The notes under the pieces were generated by a model. The model was given only the letters and a program-made list of their open reading frames with translations. It was not told the DNA's origin and did no database searches. A DNA stretch of 64,000 nucleotides. Origin: Flavicella marina. GTDB lineage: Bacteria > Bacteroidota > Bacteroidia > Flavobacteriales > Flavobacteriaceae. Position 1 is the first letter of the stretch. Every line of letters starts with the position of its first letter. A program made the translations under genes and the position numbers. Location of the stretch: NCBI RefSeq assembly GCF_009193215.1, contig NZ_VYVA01000004.1, forward strand, positions 248,001 to 312,000, in the 5' to 3' direction. Shown piece by piece: positions 52,749 to 63,315 of this stretch.

Positions 52749-53147
52749 ATGATGCTACAAACGAAATCTAAAAATACATCAGATTACAAACGTATTCTAA
52801 TTCTCATTGGAATTGGAATACTGGCTGGTATCATGAGTGGACTAGTTGGAGTTGGTGGTGGCATTGTCATGGTGCCATTATTTGTATATCTACTAAATTT
52901 CACCCAACACAACGCACAAGGATTAAGTTTGGCCGTAATGTTACCTCCAGTAACTTATTTTGCTGTGAGTAACTACAACCATAATGAACCTATCAATTGG
53001 TATTTTATGGCTGCCATCGCCATCTTGTTTTCGATAGGAGGTTTTATCGGTTCAAAAATTGCACTAAGGATAAACCAAAAGTCACTAAAAAAAATATTCG
53101 CTGTACTTCAACTTATTGTAGCAACAAAAATGATTTTCGATTTTTAA
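52749..53147 (+). CDS. TauE/SafE family half-permease 2
   Basis: 132 aa from the ATG at 52749 (MMLQTKSKNTSDYKRILIL). Carries the same single repeat (GLVGVGGGIVMVPLFVYL; NAQGLSLAVMLPPVTYFAV) as the preceding gene, with a short cytoplasmic N-terminus. The two probably form a heterodimer equal to one full-length permease. An upstream TTG in the same frame overlaps the first gene and was not used. Confidence 0.9.
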   Translation: MMLQTKSKNTSDYKRILILIGIGILAGIMSGLVGVGGGIVMVPLFVYLLNFTQHNAQGLSLAVMLPPVTYFAVSNYNHNEPINWYFMAAIAILFSIGGFIGSKIALRINQKSLKKIFAVLQLIVATKMIFDF

Positions 53148-53155
53148 GGCAATTA

Positions 53156-54094
53156 TCAAAATAAAGGACTACTTCTAATAACATTGTATTCTTCAATCAT
53201 ATCATTAATTATCGCTTCCGCTGATTCTACATTTTTTATCATCCCCGCTATTTGACCTATTTCTAACATCCCGTTTTTTAAATCACCCTCAAACATTCCT
53301 TTTTTCAATCTTCTTCTTCCAAGAAACTCTTTCAGTTCTTCTACGGAATGACTTTTTGCATAAGCAACCAATTCTTGATAAAACTCATTCTTAATCATTC
53401 GTACAGGAGCAATTTCTTTTAAAGTTAACATTGTCTCTCCTTCTCGCGTTTCTACAACTTTATTTTTAAAATTTTCATGTGCTGAAGATTCTATGCTAGC
53501 TGCAAAACGACTTCCAACTTGTACTCCATCAGCCCCCAAAACCATAGCAGCCAACATACCTCTTCCGGTAGCAATACCTCCTGCAGCAATAAGAGGTATT
53601 TTTATTTTACTTTGAATAAGTGGTATCAAAGTAAATGTCGTACTCTCTTCTCTCCCATTATGCCCTCCTGCCTCAAAACCTTCAGCAACGATAGCATCAA
53701 CACCTGCTTCTTCTGCCTTGAGCGCAAACTTTAAACTACTAACTACATGAACCACAATAATACCATGTTCTTTTAAACGCTTTGTATACAATTTGGGATT
53801 CCCTGCAGATGTAAAAACTATTTTTACATTTTCTTCAATGATAATATTGATCAACTCCTCGATATTAGGGTAAATCATTGGGATGTTTACACCAAAAGGT
53901 TTATTCGTTGCTTTTTTACATTTTTGCACATGCTCTCTAAACATGTCTGGATACATCGAACCTGAACCGATCAAACCTAATCCACCTGCATTGCTAACTG
54001 CAGCCGCCAATTTATATCCACTTACCCACACCATACCACCTTGAATGATAGGATATTTTATTTTAAATAATTCTGTTATTGTACTCTTTATCAT
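53156..54094 (-). CDS. Nitronate monooxygenase / FabK-like flavoprotein
   Basis: 312-aa FMN enzyme of the 2-nitropropane dioxygenase family. N-terminus KYPIIQGGMVWVSGYKLAAA, the FMN-phosphate block IPLIAAGGIATGRGML and GADGVQVGSRFAAS are typical; VAEGFEAGGHNGR has the His linked to nitronate oxidation. FabK enoyl-ACP reductases share all of these, so the exact reaction is uncertain. Confidence 0.87.
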   Translation of the reverse strand: MIKSTITELFKIKYPIIQGGMVWVSGYKLAAAVSNAGGLGLIGSGSMYPDMFREHVQKCKKATNKPFGVNIPMIYPNIEELINIIIEENVKIVFTSAGNPKLYTKRLKEHGIIVVHVVSSLKFALKAEEAGVDAIVAEGFEAGGHNGREESTTFTLIPLIQSKIKIPLIAAGGIATGRGMLAAMVLGADGVQVGSRFAASIESSAHENFKNKVVETREGETMLTLKEIAPVRMIKNEFYQELVAYAKSHSVEELKEFLGRRRLKKGMFEGDLKNGMLEIGQIAGMIKNVESAEAIINDMIEEYNVIRSSPLF

Positions 54095-54130
54095 TGCTAC
54101 AAAAATAAGAGATGATGTTAGAACTGTTAG

Positions 54131-55750
54131 CTATTTCTTCACTATTTTTACAAGCCTTTTTTCTCCATACAATTTAAACTCAACAAAGTAAATATTGGGA
54201 GTCAGCTCACTAATATCTATAGTTTGATCTGAAGGATGGTTCACAATCACCTTGATGGTCTTACCTAACACATTTCTTATTAGTATCGAGTCGTACACAA
54301 CAGGCGTTTCAGTTGAAATAATAAACTGACTATCAACTGGATTTGGAAACAGTTTGTTTTTTTTGGAAGAAGTATTGGAAACGGATAATGAATTATACAC
54401 TGATTGAAAATCAGGTACGCCATACCCTTTTTGGTCGGTAGGATTCTGAAATAAATCTCCAGAACTTACAATCAATTGTTTGATTTGCTCTGCTGTTTTA
54501 TTTGGAAAAGCTTCCCATAAACAAGCAGACATTCCTGCCATGATAGGAGAAGAAAACGAAGTTCCATTTGACAAAGCAATATTTCCTAAACTATTGATGA
54601 CATATACATTTCTTCCCTGTGCCAAAACTTCTGGTTTTACCCTCATATCAGCTGTAGGTCCAAAAGAACTAAAACTAGCAATTATTTCATTGGCATCTAC
54701 CGCACCAACGGTTAATACAGATGCCACATCAGCCGGAGCAGAAATAAATTTCCATGAGCTATTACCTTCATTACCTGCTGAAGTAACTAATAACATTCCC
54801 TTCGACCCTGCAACGCTAGCACCTCTTGAGATAAACGTAGTTGCACCATTCATATCAGCATAGGTATAATTGTAGGAACTATCGTCGAAAGTAGTATAAC
54901 CTAAAGAAGTATTAATAATATCAACTCCTAAACTATCTGCTTTTTCCGCAGCCTCTACCCATAAACTCTCTTCTAAAGTAGATTCTGAACTAGGATTTTC
55001 TGTTACAAACAAATAAAACTGTGCATCTGGTGCTGTCCCAACAAATTGATTTTCTAAAAAACCTGCTATTGTCGACAATACAGATAGCCCATGAGTACTT
55101 CCCGTATTTACATAAAAATTATTTGTACGATTCAAATAATCGAATCCACCCAAAATCTCACCATTATCCATATTGTTATCATGCAGCTTTGAAAATGCTG
55201 CAAATGACTCTACTCCCTTAAAACCTGCATCTAAAACTGCTATTTGTAATCCTTTTCCAGTATACCCAAGTTCATGCAAGAAATCTCCCTGTAGCATCTC
55301 AACTTGATTTTGGGTAACACCATAATCTATTGAAGTGTTTTCAACTGTTTTTTCTATTAAAAACTTATTCCTTTTTTTGAATTGCGCTTTGTTTAATGAT
55401 GTGTCACAAAACTCAACAAGACTCACAATATTTAACGATAAAAGTGCTTGAATATCAGATTCCGTTCCTTGAATATGTAGTGCATTGAGCCATTTAGATT
55501 TTGCCTTTACTACTATTCCTGAGGCAGCCGTAATTTGATTTATATAACTCGATTCAACAGGAACATCCTTACTGTCAATTGCAATTCCTTGTTTCACCCT
55601 TCTATCGATAGAGCGTTGCGACAACATTAAAATTGGGTTATTCAAAAAACTTGCCTCAGACGGTTTGTCTTTAAAATACACCCATGCATCTTCGGTTTGG
55701 GAAACGCCAAAATAACAACTGAATAAAAAGACATATACAAGAGACTTCAT
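54131..55750 (-). CDS. Subtilisin-like serine protease with type IX secretion signal
   Basis: 539 aa from the ATG at 55750 (signal peptide MKSLVYVFLFSCYFGVS). After a propeptide-like region (20-150), the S8 catalytic residues are Asp174 (AVLDAGFKG), His220 (GSTHGLSVLSTI) and Ser398 (NGTSFSSPIMAGM), with oxyanion Asn327 (SAGNEGN). The last 75 residues (LFPNPVDSQFI to VKIVKK) form a type A T9SS sorting domain, so the enzyme is exported and attached to or released from the surface. Likely degrades external protein. Confidence 0.92.
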   Translation of the reverse strand: MKSLVYVFLFSCYFGVSQTEDAWVYFKDKPSEASFLNNPILMLSQRSIDRRVKQGIAIDSKDVPVESSYINQITAASGIVVKAKSKWLNALHIQGTESDIQALLSLNIVSLVEFCDTSLNKAQFKKRNKFLIEKTVENTSIDYGVTQNQVEMLQGDFLHELGYTGKGLQIAVLDAGFKGVESFAAFSKLHDNNMDNGEILGGFDYLNRTNNFYVNTGSTHGLSVLSTIAGFLENQFVGTAPDAQFYLFVTENPSSESTLEESLWVEAAEKADSLGVDIINTSLGYTTFDDSSYNYTYADMNGATTFISRGASVAGSKGMLLVTSAGNEGNSSWKFISAPADVASVLTVGAVDANEIIASFSSFGPTADMRVKPEVLAQGRNVYVINSLGNIALSNGTSFSSPIMAGMSACLWEAFPNKTAEQIKQLIVSSGDLFQNPTDQKGYGVPDFQSVYNSLSVSNTSSKKNKLFPNPVDSQFIISTETPVVYDSILIRNVLGKTIKVIVNHPSDQTIDISELTPNIYFVEFKLYGEKRLVKIVKK

Positions 55751-55775
55751 CAACACAAAATACAATTTTATTGTG

Positions 55776-55813
55776 AAAAAAAAATACCCTTCGACTAGCT
55801 AAGGGTACTTTTA
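55776..55813 (-). terminator. Terminator of lon
   Basis: TACCCTT/AAGGGTA stem, loop CGACTAGCT, followed on the minus strand by a long T-run. The sequence resembles the CCCTTCGAC-nn-GCTCAGGG repeat family of this genome, changed at the 3' half. Confidence 0.78.
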
Positions 55814-55834
55814 ATATTATTATCAGATTGTTAC

Positions 55835-58291
55835 TTAAACCAACTTCTTGGCATTTTTTACCTTTTGTTTGGTCAATGCAATTTCAATAACATCTTTCAT
55901 TTCAGTAACATAATGAAACTTCAAACCTTTCAAATACGATTCTTTAATTTCATCTATATCTCTTTTGTTTTCAGCGCAAAGAATAATTTCTTTGATATTT
56001 GCTCTTTTCGCTGCAAGTATTTTTTCTTTGATACCTCCCACAGGTAAAACTTTACCTCTTAAAGTAATTTCTCCGGTCATTGCAAGATTTGATTTCACTT
56101 TCTTTTGCGTTAATACAGACACCAAAGAAGTCAACATCGTAATACCTGCACTTGGTCCATCTTTTGGTGTAGCACCTTCTGGTACATGGATATGGATTTT
56201 ATAATCATCCAGAACTTTTTGATCAATACCGAATTCCTCAAGATTTGCTTTGATATATTCAAGAGCAATCGTAGAAGATTCTTTCATTACTTTTCCAAGA
56301 TTTCCTGTTATCGAAAGCTCTCCTTTCCCTTTAGAAAGAATTGATTCGATGAACAAAATATCTCCTCCTACACTCGTCCATGCCAAACCGGTAACAACGC
56401 CAGCTACACTATTATTTTCGTATTTATCTCTTTCTAAACGAGAAGCTCCTAGAATGGTTTCTATATCCTCGTCTGAAAGTTTTACGTTGTATTCATCTTC
56501 CATTGCGATTGACTTTGCAGCATATCTCACAACTTTCGCAACTTGTTTCTCTAAAGTTCTTACTCCAGATTCTCTTGTGTAACCTGTTACAATTTTCTCT
56601 AACTGTGCTTTACCTACTTTTAAATGTTCCGTAGTTAAACCGTGTTCTTTTAATTGTTTTGGAAATAAGAATTTTTTGGCAATTTCCGTTTTCTCTTCAA
56701 TCGTATATCCTGAAACATTGATCAATTCCATTCGATCTCTTAGCGCCCATGGAACTTCACCAATGTTATTTGCAGTTGCGATAAACAAAACTTTTGATAA
56801 ATCGTATCCAACCTCTAAATAGTTATCGTAAAACTCTGTATTTTGCTCTGGATCTAACACTTCTAACATCGCCGCAGAAGGATCTCCGCTATGACTTGAA
56901 GCCAATTTATCAATTTCATCTAAAACAAAAACTGGATTTGAAGTTTTTGCTTTTTTCATATTCTGAATCAACCTACCTGGCATTGCACCTATATAAGTTT
57001 TTCTGTGACCTCTAATCTCAGATTCATCTCTCAAACCACCTAAAGACATACGAATATATTTTCTTCCCAATGCCTCAGCAACGGACTTCCCTAAAGAAGT
57101 TTTACCTACACCAGGAGGGCCATACAAACAAATAATTGGCGATTTCATATCACCTTTAAGTTTCAAGACAGCCAAATGCTCGATAATTCTTTCTTTTACT
57201 TTTTCCAATCCGAAATGATCTCTATTCAGAATTTTCTCAGCACGCTTTAAATCAAAATTATCTTTAGAATATTCATTCCAAGGCAACTCTAGCAACAACT
57301 CTAAATAATTTCTTTGGATAGAATATTCAGGCATTTGAGGGTTTATTCGTTGCAAACGAGAAACCTCTTTATCGAAACGTTCTTGCACTTCTTTGCTCCA
57401 CTTTTTGTCTTTCGCTTTGGCTTTTAACTCATTCAACTCTTCGTCATGCGAAACACCACCCAATTCTTCTTGAATTGTTTTTAATTGCTGTTGCAAATAA
57501 TATTCACGTTGTTGTTGATCCATATCAACACGTGTTTTAGATTGAATATCGTTACGCAAAGCCAAACGTTGCAATTCTTTATTCAACTCTTTTAAGGTAG
57601 TAATCGCACGTTCTTTTAAACTGCTCTTCTCTAATAAGTTTTGCTTTTTCTTCACACTTAAATTCATGTTCGAAGAAATAAAATTCACCAAAAAAGATTG
57701 ACTTTGAATATTTTTAATCGCAAAACCAGCTTCAGAAGGTAAATTCGGATTTTCTTTAATCACTTCAAGCGCAGACTCTGTTACAGAAGCCATAATTTCT
57801 TTAAATTCTTCTGTGTCTTCAATAAAACTATCCTCTAAAAAGTCTTGTGTCGTTGCTTTTAAATAAGGTTCTTCTTGAATCACTTCCTTAATTTGGAATC
57901 GTTTCTTACCTTGAATAATAACGGTTGTATTTCCATCAGGCATCTTCAATACACGCAATATTTGTGCAACTACTCCAACTTTATGAATGTCTTTTTCTGT
58001 AGGTGTTTCAATAGAATCATCAATTTGAGATACAACTCCCAATACCTTATCTCCTTTGTTAACATCTTTGATCAACTGAATCGACTGGTCTCTACCTGCT
58101 GTAATCGGAATTACAACTCCAGGAAAAAGCACAGTATTTCTCAAAGGAAGAATAGGCAATACTTCAGGGATTAACTCTTTGTTGATTTCTTCCTCATCTT
58201 CAGCCGTCATCAATGGAATCAATTCAGAATCTTCATCCAACATATTTTGTAAAGACAAACTGTCTATTTTTATTACTTTAGAATTACTCAT
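55835..58291 (-). CDS. lon: ATP-dependent protease Lon
   Basis: 818-aa cytoplasmic AAA+ protease. N-terminal LON substrate-binding domain ([20 protein letters not shown]); AAA+ Walker [17 protein letters not shown] and Walker [11 protein letters not shown]; protease domain with the Ser-Lys dyad in [11 protein letters not shown] and the later [13 protein letters not shown]. Its promoter region holds an inverted repeat (58305-58317). Confidence 0.97.
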   Translation of the reverse strand: MSNSKVIKIDSLSLQNMLDEDSELIPLMTAEDEEEINKELIPEVLPILPLRNTVLFPGVVIPITAGRDQSIQLIKDVNKGDKVLGVVSQIDDSIETPTEKDIHKVGVVAQILRVLKMPDGNTTVIIQGKKRFQIKEVIQEEPYLKATTQDFLEDSFIEDTEEFKEIMASVTESALEVIKENPNLPSEAGFAIKNIQSQSFLVNFISSNMNLSVKKKQNLLEKSSLKERAITTLKELNKELQRLALRNDIQSKTRVDMDQQQREYYLQQQLKTIQEELGGVSHDEELNELKAKAKDKKWSKEVQERFDKEVSRLQRINPQMPEYSIQRNYLELLLELPWNEYSKDNFDLKRAEKILNRDHFGLEKVKERIIEHLAVLKLKGDMKSPIICLYGPPGVGKTSLGKSVAEALGRKYIRMSLGGLRDESEIRGHRKTYIGAMPGRLIQNMKKAKTSNPVFVLDEIDKLASSHSGDPSAAMLEVLDPEQNTEFYDNYLEVGYDLSKVLFIATANNIGEVPWALRDRMELINVSGYTIEEKTEIAKKFLFPKQLKEHGLTTEHLKVGKAQLEKIVTGYTRESGVRTLEKQVAKVVRYAAKSIAMEDEYNVKLSDEDIETILGASRLERDKYENNSVAGVVTGLAWTSVGGDILFIESILSKGKGELSITGNLGKVMKESSTIALEYIKANLEEFGIDQKVLDDYKIHIHVPEGATPKDGPSAGITMLTSLVSVLTQKKVKSNLAMTGEITLRGKVLPVGGIKEKILAAKRANIKEIILCAENKRDIDEIKESYLKGLKFHYVTEMKDVIEIALTKQKVKNAKKLV

Positions 58292-58304
58292 AAGCGTATT
58301 TTAC

Positions 58305-58317
58305 TGTCAAACTGACA
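58305..58317. promoter_or_regulatory. Inverted repeat upstream of lon
   Basis: TGTCA-AAC-TGACA, a perfect 5-bp inverted repeat 14-26 nt upstream of the lon start. It could be a stress-regulator site; no partner protein is identified. Confidence 0.4.
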
Positions 58318-58460
58318 CTATATTTATATTCAAAAAAATCGCTCAACGAATCACATATTCGTTAAGTCCTTATAAAACAAAGGCTTTACTAAAAAGCAGT
58401 CTTATGTTACATTAAGTATTTCAATTCTCGTGCCAATTACAAAAGACCAATGCGCCCCTC

Positions 58461-59780
58461 CTAATCTAATTCATCTACTAACTGAAATTCAAAAAGCAAT
58501 TCTTCATCGTTTCGTTCTATTAACAAATCAACATTTTTATTTTTCTTTTCATAAAAATGCTCAATAATATCAGCATATGATTTTTCATGAACAGGAATTC
58601 CATCTATCTCAAGCAAAACATCTCCTTCTTTAAGTCCACCCAAATCGCCCGGAGATCCTTTGCGGACATTTGCGATAACATAAGATGGTTTCAATGCAAA
58701 ATAGTAACCCAATGAGATCGTTTGTCCATTTTCAAGTGTTGTGCGTCCGTTTTGTAAAAATTCAAGCACCATCACACTACCATTATAATTAATTTCTAAT
58801 CCACTCATGTTGTAATAAAACGCATCTCTATAATCAGAATTTTTTTTCAAATACATTTTTTGCAGTCTATAATCAAACCATACGGTAAAACGTTTCAGAA
58901 TTCCTGCACCGACAGTACCACTTCTTCCTTTGATTTTCTTTGCCCTTTCTGCTACATCTTCATTTAAAAATGAAACAATTGGATTACCGAAACTATAACC
59001 TCCAAATTCAAAATTTTCAATTCTTGACTTATCTCCATGCAAACTTCCTGTAAGACTTTCCCCTAAGAAATCAGTAAAATACTTTGGTGGCAAGGTTTGA
59101 AATTTACTCGCATCTTTGAACAACCATAGTGCATCTGTACCTCCGGTATCTATCAATAACTTCACTGGTACATCAGTGGAATCTGACTCATGAATTTGCA
59201 CTTTACCTTGCAGGTACGGTTTTTCGTTATGAAAAACCAAAGGCACTGATTTTACTTTATCTTCTTTGAACTTTTTTTTGTAAAAATAAGATCTATCATA
59301 CACGGTAAGTTTTTTAGATTTATAATCGATTTTGACAACATTATTTCTAAAAAAATCAGACCCAATCAAACCGTGAATGGCGATTCCTGTTTTTGCTGAA
59401 AAATTAAGTTTATCGTCTTTCAACAAGAAGAAATTTTTATTTTTCAACTCCATTCTTTTATAAGAAATTGTATTTCCGACAGACACAAAAGCGGGAATAG
59501 GATCACCGTAGCCAAAACCACGTAATTTGACTTCTTTCAAAGAATCGTTGATATGAAAGTTTTGATTTTCACCTAAGAAAATAATATTTCCTCTGACACC
59601 AGTATCTAAAATAAAATCACCTTGAACTCCATTTATTTCTAGTGGTAGAATAATTAAATTGTTTATAAACTTAAAATGAATATGTTGCCATCTCTTACCA
59701 GAGACCAGATTACTTTTTTGTTGAGCAATCAAAGAAAAAGCAAACAAGAAAAACCCAAAGTATAACAGTTTTGTTTTCAA
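58461..59780 (-). CDS. Retropepsin-like aspartyl protease with PDZ domain
   Basis: 439 aa, exported: signal peptide KLLYFGFFLFAFSLIAQQ. Two Asp-Thr-Gly motifs, GDFILDTGVRG (Asp59) and LLIDTGGTDALW, mark a duplicated retropepsin fold. The C-terminal PDZ domain (about 345-435) has GSPGDLGGLKEGDVLLEIDG. No ATG matches: the protein begins with TTG at 59780 (MKTKLL), which gives a perfect signal peptide. Role likely periplasmic proteolysis. Confidence 0.88.
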   Translation of the reverse strand: MKTKLLYFGFFLFAFSLIAQQKSNLVSGKRWQHIHFKFINNLIILPLEINGVQGDFILDTGVRGNIIFLGENQNFHINDSLKEVKLRGFGYGDPIPAFVSVGNTISYKRMELKNKNFFLLKDDKLNFSAKTGIAIHGLIGSDFFRNNVVKIDYKSKKLTVYDRSYFYKKKFKEDKVKSVPLVFHNEKPYLQGKVQIHESDSTDVPVKLLIDTGGTDALWLFKDASKFQTLPPKYFTDFLGESLTGSLHGDKSRIENFEFGGYSFGNPIVSFLNEDVAERAKKIKGRSGTVGAGILKRFTVWFDYRLQKMYLKKNSDYRDAFYYNMSGLEINYNGSVMVLEFLQNGRTTLENGQTISLGYYFALKPSYVIANVRKGSPGDLGGLKEGDVLLEIDGIPVHEKSYADIIEHFYEKKNKNVDLLIERNDEELLFEFQLVDELD

Positions 59781-59869
59781 TACAATTTCTATTTAAAACC
59801 AATTTACAAAAGATTTTAAGCATTAAGAAAAAACTAAGTCATTATTAAAGAAATTAACATTATATATAG

Positions 59870-59877
59870 TAAATTTG
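59870..59877 (+). promoter_or_regulatory. -7 promoter box of the aminotransferase operon
   Basis: TAAATTTG, 37 nt before the ATG at 59915. Confidence 0.55.
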
Positions 59878-59914
59878 TCGCTGTTTTATCAATATTATTT
59901 AACCATTAATAAAC

Positions 59915-61111
59915 ATGCCTGAAATATCTAAAAAAGGAATATTAACTCCAGAATCTCCAATAAGAAAATTGGTTCCGTATGCAGAAGCGGCTAAAAAAAA
60001 TGGAGTTCATATATACCATTTAAATATTGGGCAACCTGATATTAAAACACCTCAAGTTGCTTTGGATGCGGTTAAAAATAATAATGTAGAAATATTGAGT
60101 TATTCTACCTCTAACGGTTCTGAAGCATACCGTCAGAAGTTAGCTGACTATTACGACGACAATGAAATCGACATCAACAAAGATAATATCATTGTTACTA
60201 CAGGTGCCTCAGAAGCATTATTATTTACGATTGCATGTATCACAGACCCACATGATGAGATCATTATCCCTGAACCTTTTTATGCAAACTACAATAGTTT
60301 CGCCATTGCAGAAGGGGTAAATGTTGTGCCAATAACTTCTACCATAGAAGAAAATTTTGCCTTGCCTAAAATTTCAGATTTTGAAAAAGTCATTACTTCA
60401 AAAACCAAGGCTATTTTAATTTGTAACCCAGGAAATCCAACTGGTGTTGTTTATTCGAAACAAGACATTCATCAATTAAAGGAATTAGCTCTCAAATACG
60501 ATTTGTTTTTGATTGCAGATGAAGTATATCGAGAATTTGTTTATGACGGCAAAGAGCACTATTCTATTTTAAGTGAGTCAGGCATGGAACAACATGCTAT
60601 TATGATTGATTCAATCTCCAAAAGATACAGCATGTGTGGGGCAAGAATCGGTTGTATTGTTTCTAAAAACAAAGACTTTTTATTTACAATTATGAAAATG
60701 GCTCAGTCAAGATTGAGTCCACCTACCTATGCTCAAATTGCAGCGGAAGCCGCTTTAGACACTCCAAAAAAATATTTTACCGAAGTTGTTTCTGAATACA
60801 CCCAACGCAGAAATATATTGGTAGAAGCACTTCATAAAATTGATGGCGTAACGGTATTTACACCCCAAGGTGCATTTTACTGTATTGTACAATTACCTGT
60901 TGATGACACAGATATCTTTGCACAATGGATGCTTGAAAAATTTTCTGACAACAACGAAACGTTGATGGTAGCTCCTGCTAGTGGATTTTACACGACTGAA
61001 AATATTGGTAAAAAGCAAATAAGAATTGCTTATGTGTTAAACCAAAAAGATTTGATACGTTCGGTGGAAATTCTTAAACTAGCATTAGAAAAGTACCAAC
61101 AAGAAAACTAG
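59915..61111 (+). CDS. Pyridoxal-phosphate aminotransferase, class I/II
   Basis: 398-aa aspartate-aminotransferase-like enzyme. LNIGQPDIKTPQ at the N-terminus, CNPGNPTGVVYSKQDI and the PLP lysine motif DSISKRYSMCGARIGC (about Lys235) are the family marks; the C-terminal Arg in KKQIRIAYVLN binds the substrate carboxylate. Exact amino donor unknown; it may use aspartate or a branched or aromatic amino acid. First of three closely spaced genes with murB and a BaiN-like gene. Confidence 0.9.
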   Translation: MPEISKKGILTPESPIRKLVPYAEAAKKNGVHIYHLNIGQPDIKTPQVALDAVKNNNVEILSYSTSNGSEAYRQKLADYYDDNEIDINKDNIIVTTGASEALLFTIACITDPHDEIIIPEPFYANYNSFAIAEGVNVVPITSTIEENFALPKISDFEKVITSKTKAILICNPGNPTGVVYSKQDIHQLKELALKYDLFLIADEVYREFVYDGKEHYSILSESGMEQHAIMIDSISKRYSMCGARIGCIVSKNKDFLFTIMKMAQSRLSPPTYAQIAAEAALDTPKKYFTEVVSEYTQRRNILVEALHKIDGVTVFTPQGAFYCIVQLPVDDTDIFAQWMLEKFSDNNETLMVAPASGFYTTENIGKKQIRIAYVLNQKDLIRSVEILKLALEKYQQEN

Positions 61112-61118
61112 CACTTGC

Positions 61119-62126
61119 ATGCACCAACAAAAAAATATATCCCTAAAAGAGTTCAATACTTTTGGAATTGATGTAAAGGCAAAAAGCTATATATCGGTTA
61201 CATCGAAAGCTGAACTTGTAGAAGTTTTATCTAAAAACAAAGATGTATTTATTTTAAGTGGAGGAAGTAATTTATTGTTGACTAAAGACATTGATCAACT
61301 TGTCGTACATCTCAATACAAAAGGTATTCTTGAAGAAAACAAAACACCTTCTGAAACAATAGTAACGGTTCAAGCTGGTGAAAACTGGCATGACTTTGTT
61401 TTATGGTGCATTGGCAAGAATTACGGTGGTTTAGAAAATTTATCATTAATACCGGGAAATGTAGGAACCTGCCCTATCCAGAATATCGGAGCTTATGGTG
61501 TTGAAGTAAAAGATTGTATTAACTCTGTTGAAGCTATTGAAATTGCTACAGGGAAAACAAAACATTTTTCAACAGAAGAATGCGAATTTGGATACAGAAA
61601 CTCTGTTTTTAAAAACGAACTAAAAGGTAAATATGTTATTTGCTCGGTGAGTTTTATATTGAAATCTAAGGAGCATGAATTGAATTTCTCTTACGGGGCG
61701 ATTCAAAATGAATTGCATGCAAATGGGATCAAAGAACCTTCAATCAAAAACATCAGCGATGCTGTAATTTCGATTCGAAATTCTAAACTTCCAAATCCGA
61801 AAGAGATAGGAAATAGTGGTAGTTTTTTTAAAAACCCAATAATTTCTAAAAATCACTTTATCGAACTTCAAAAAAAGTTCCCGAATATTCCTTCGTACCC
61901 AGTTTCAGAAACTGAAATAAAAATTCCGGCCGGTTGGTTGATTGAACAAAGTGGCTTTAAAGGAAAACGAATTGGAAACACAGGTTCACATAAAAACCAA
62001 GCGTTGGTTTTGGTGAATTATGGCAATGCGACAGGCAAAGAAATATTTGAACTTGCACAAAAGATTCAAAAAACGATCAAAACTAATTTTGATATAGATC
62101 TTGAAATTGAGGTAAATGTAATCTGA
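61119..62126 (+). CDS. murB: UDP-N-acetylenolpyruvoylglucosamine reductase
   Basis: FAD enzyme making UDP-N-acetylmuramic acid for peptidoglycan. NTFGIDVKAKSYISVTSKAE at the start, LSGGSNLLLTKDI and LIPGNVGTCPIQNIGAYGVE bind FAD; GNSGSFFKNPII has the catalytic Ser, and LIEQSGFKGKRIGNTGSH with a late Glu completes the site. 335 aa, a longer MurB of type I. 7 nt after the aminotransferase. Confidence 0.96.
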   Translation: MHQQKNISLKEFNTFGIDVKAKSYISVTSKAELVEVLSKNKDVFILSGGSNLLLTKDIDQLVVHLNTKGILEENKTPSETIVTVQAGENWHDFVLWCIGKNYGGLENLSLIPGNVGTCPIQNIGAYGVEVKDCINSVEAIEIATGKTKHFSTEECEFGYRNSVFKNELKGKYVICSVSFILKSKEHELNFSYGAIQNELHANGIKEPSIKNISDAVISIRNSKLPNPKEIGNSGSFFKNPIISKNHFIELQKKFPNIPSYPVSETEIKIPAGWLIEQSGFKGKRIGNTGSHKNQALVLVNYGNATGKEIFELAQKIQKTIKTNFDIDLEIEVNVI

Positions 62127-62127
62127 C

Positions 62128-63315
62128 ATGTCAACTTCTATACAAAGAAAAAAAATTGTTATCGTCGGTGGTGGACCAGCAGGTATGATGGCTGCCTTAG
62201 AGCTAAGCAAGCATCATGAAGTACATTTGTTCGAGAAAGGAAAAACGCTCGGAAGAAAGTTTTTAGTCGCTGGTAAAGGAGGCTTTAATTTAAGTAATAG
62301 CAAACCTCTAACACCAAACTATTTCCCCCAAGGCTTATTCGATTCAATTTTACAAAAATTCAATGCTACCGATTTACAAACCTGGCTCGATAAACTTGGC
62401 ATACCTACTTATATTGGAACAAGTGGAAGGATCTTTCCTGAAAAAGGCATCAAACCTATCGAAGTCCTTAATGCTATAAAGACGAACTTGTTAAAAAACA
62501 ACACACAGCTTTATTTTGAACATGAGTTTGTTGATTTTGATACTACAACAATCACCTTCGAAACACCTCATCAAAGAAAAGAAGTTCCTTTTGACTATTG
62601 TGTTTTTGCACTAGGTGGAGCTTCGTGGTCGGTTACAGGATCTAAAGGTGACTGGAAAACTATCTTTGAAAACAAACATATCGAAACCAAAGAATTCGAA
62701 GCTTCAAATTGTGGTTTAGAAATCAATTTTTCAGACACAGAAATCTCAAAATTCATCGGATATCCATTAAAAAATATCGAAATCACCTGTAACGATAAAA
62801 AATATAAGGGTGAAGCAGTTATAAGTAATTATGGATTGGAAGGAAATGCCATATACCCAATATCTCGAGTTGTTAGAAATGAACTCAAGGAGCAAGAAGC
62901 ATTTATAGAAATAGACCTCAAACCGCATAATTCTGAAGACGACTTGATCAAAAAAACAACGGCGAACACCCAACCAAAAAATTACGGATACCTCTTTCAT
63001 TTAAACAAATGTCAGCTATCTATAATCAAAGCTTTTACTGACAAGGCAACCTATTTGGACTCAGAATTATTTGCGAAATCCTTAAAAAAAATTAAAATAC
63101 CTGTAAAAAGACTTAGACCGATTGAAGAGTCTATTTCAACAGTTGGAGGCATCTCTCTAGAAGCACTTAACTCTGATTTATCGCTAAAAAAAATCCCCAA
63201 CGTATATATCGCTGGGGAAATGTTTGATTGGGACACCATTACCGGTGGCTATTTATTGCAAGGATGTTTTGCTTCAGGTTTTTCCGTAGCAAAATCAATA
63301 ACAGAAAGAAATTAA
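62128..63315 (+). CDS. BaiN/HI0933-type NAD(P)/FAD-dependent flavoprotein
   Basis: 395-aa flavoprotein. IVIVGGGPAGMMAALELS is the N-terminal dinucleotide site; LGRKFLVAGKGGFNLSNS is the HI0933/BaiN signature; the C-terminus NVYIAGEMFDWDTITGGYLL and QGCFASGF binds FAD. Members include bile-acid and glycan reductases and many of unknown role. Starts 1 nt after murB; its TAA overlaps the convergent prohibitin stop by 3 nt. Confidence 0.88.
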   Translation: MSTSIQRKKIVIVGGGPAGMMAALELSKHHEVHLFEKGKTLGRKFLVAGKGGFNLSNSKPLTPNYFPQGLFDSILQKFNATDLQTWLDKLGIPTYIGTSGRIFPEKGIKPIEVLNAIKTNLLKNNTQLYFEHEFVDFDTTTITFETPHQRKEVPFDYCVFALGGASWSVTGSKGDWKTIFENKHIETKEFEASNCGLEINFSDTEISKFIGYPLKNIEITCNDKKYKGEAVISNYGLEGNAIYPISRVVRNELKEQEAFIEIDLKPHNSEDDLIKKTTANTQPKNYGYLFHLNKCQLSIIKAFTDKATYLDSELFAKSLKKIKIPVKRLRPIEESISTVGGISLEALNSDLSLKKIPNVYIAGEMFDWDTITGGYLLQGCFASGFSVAKSITERN

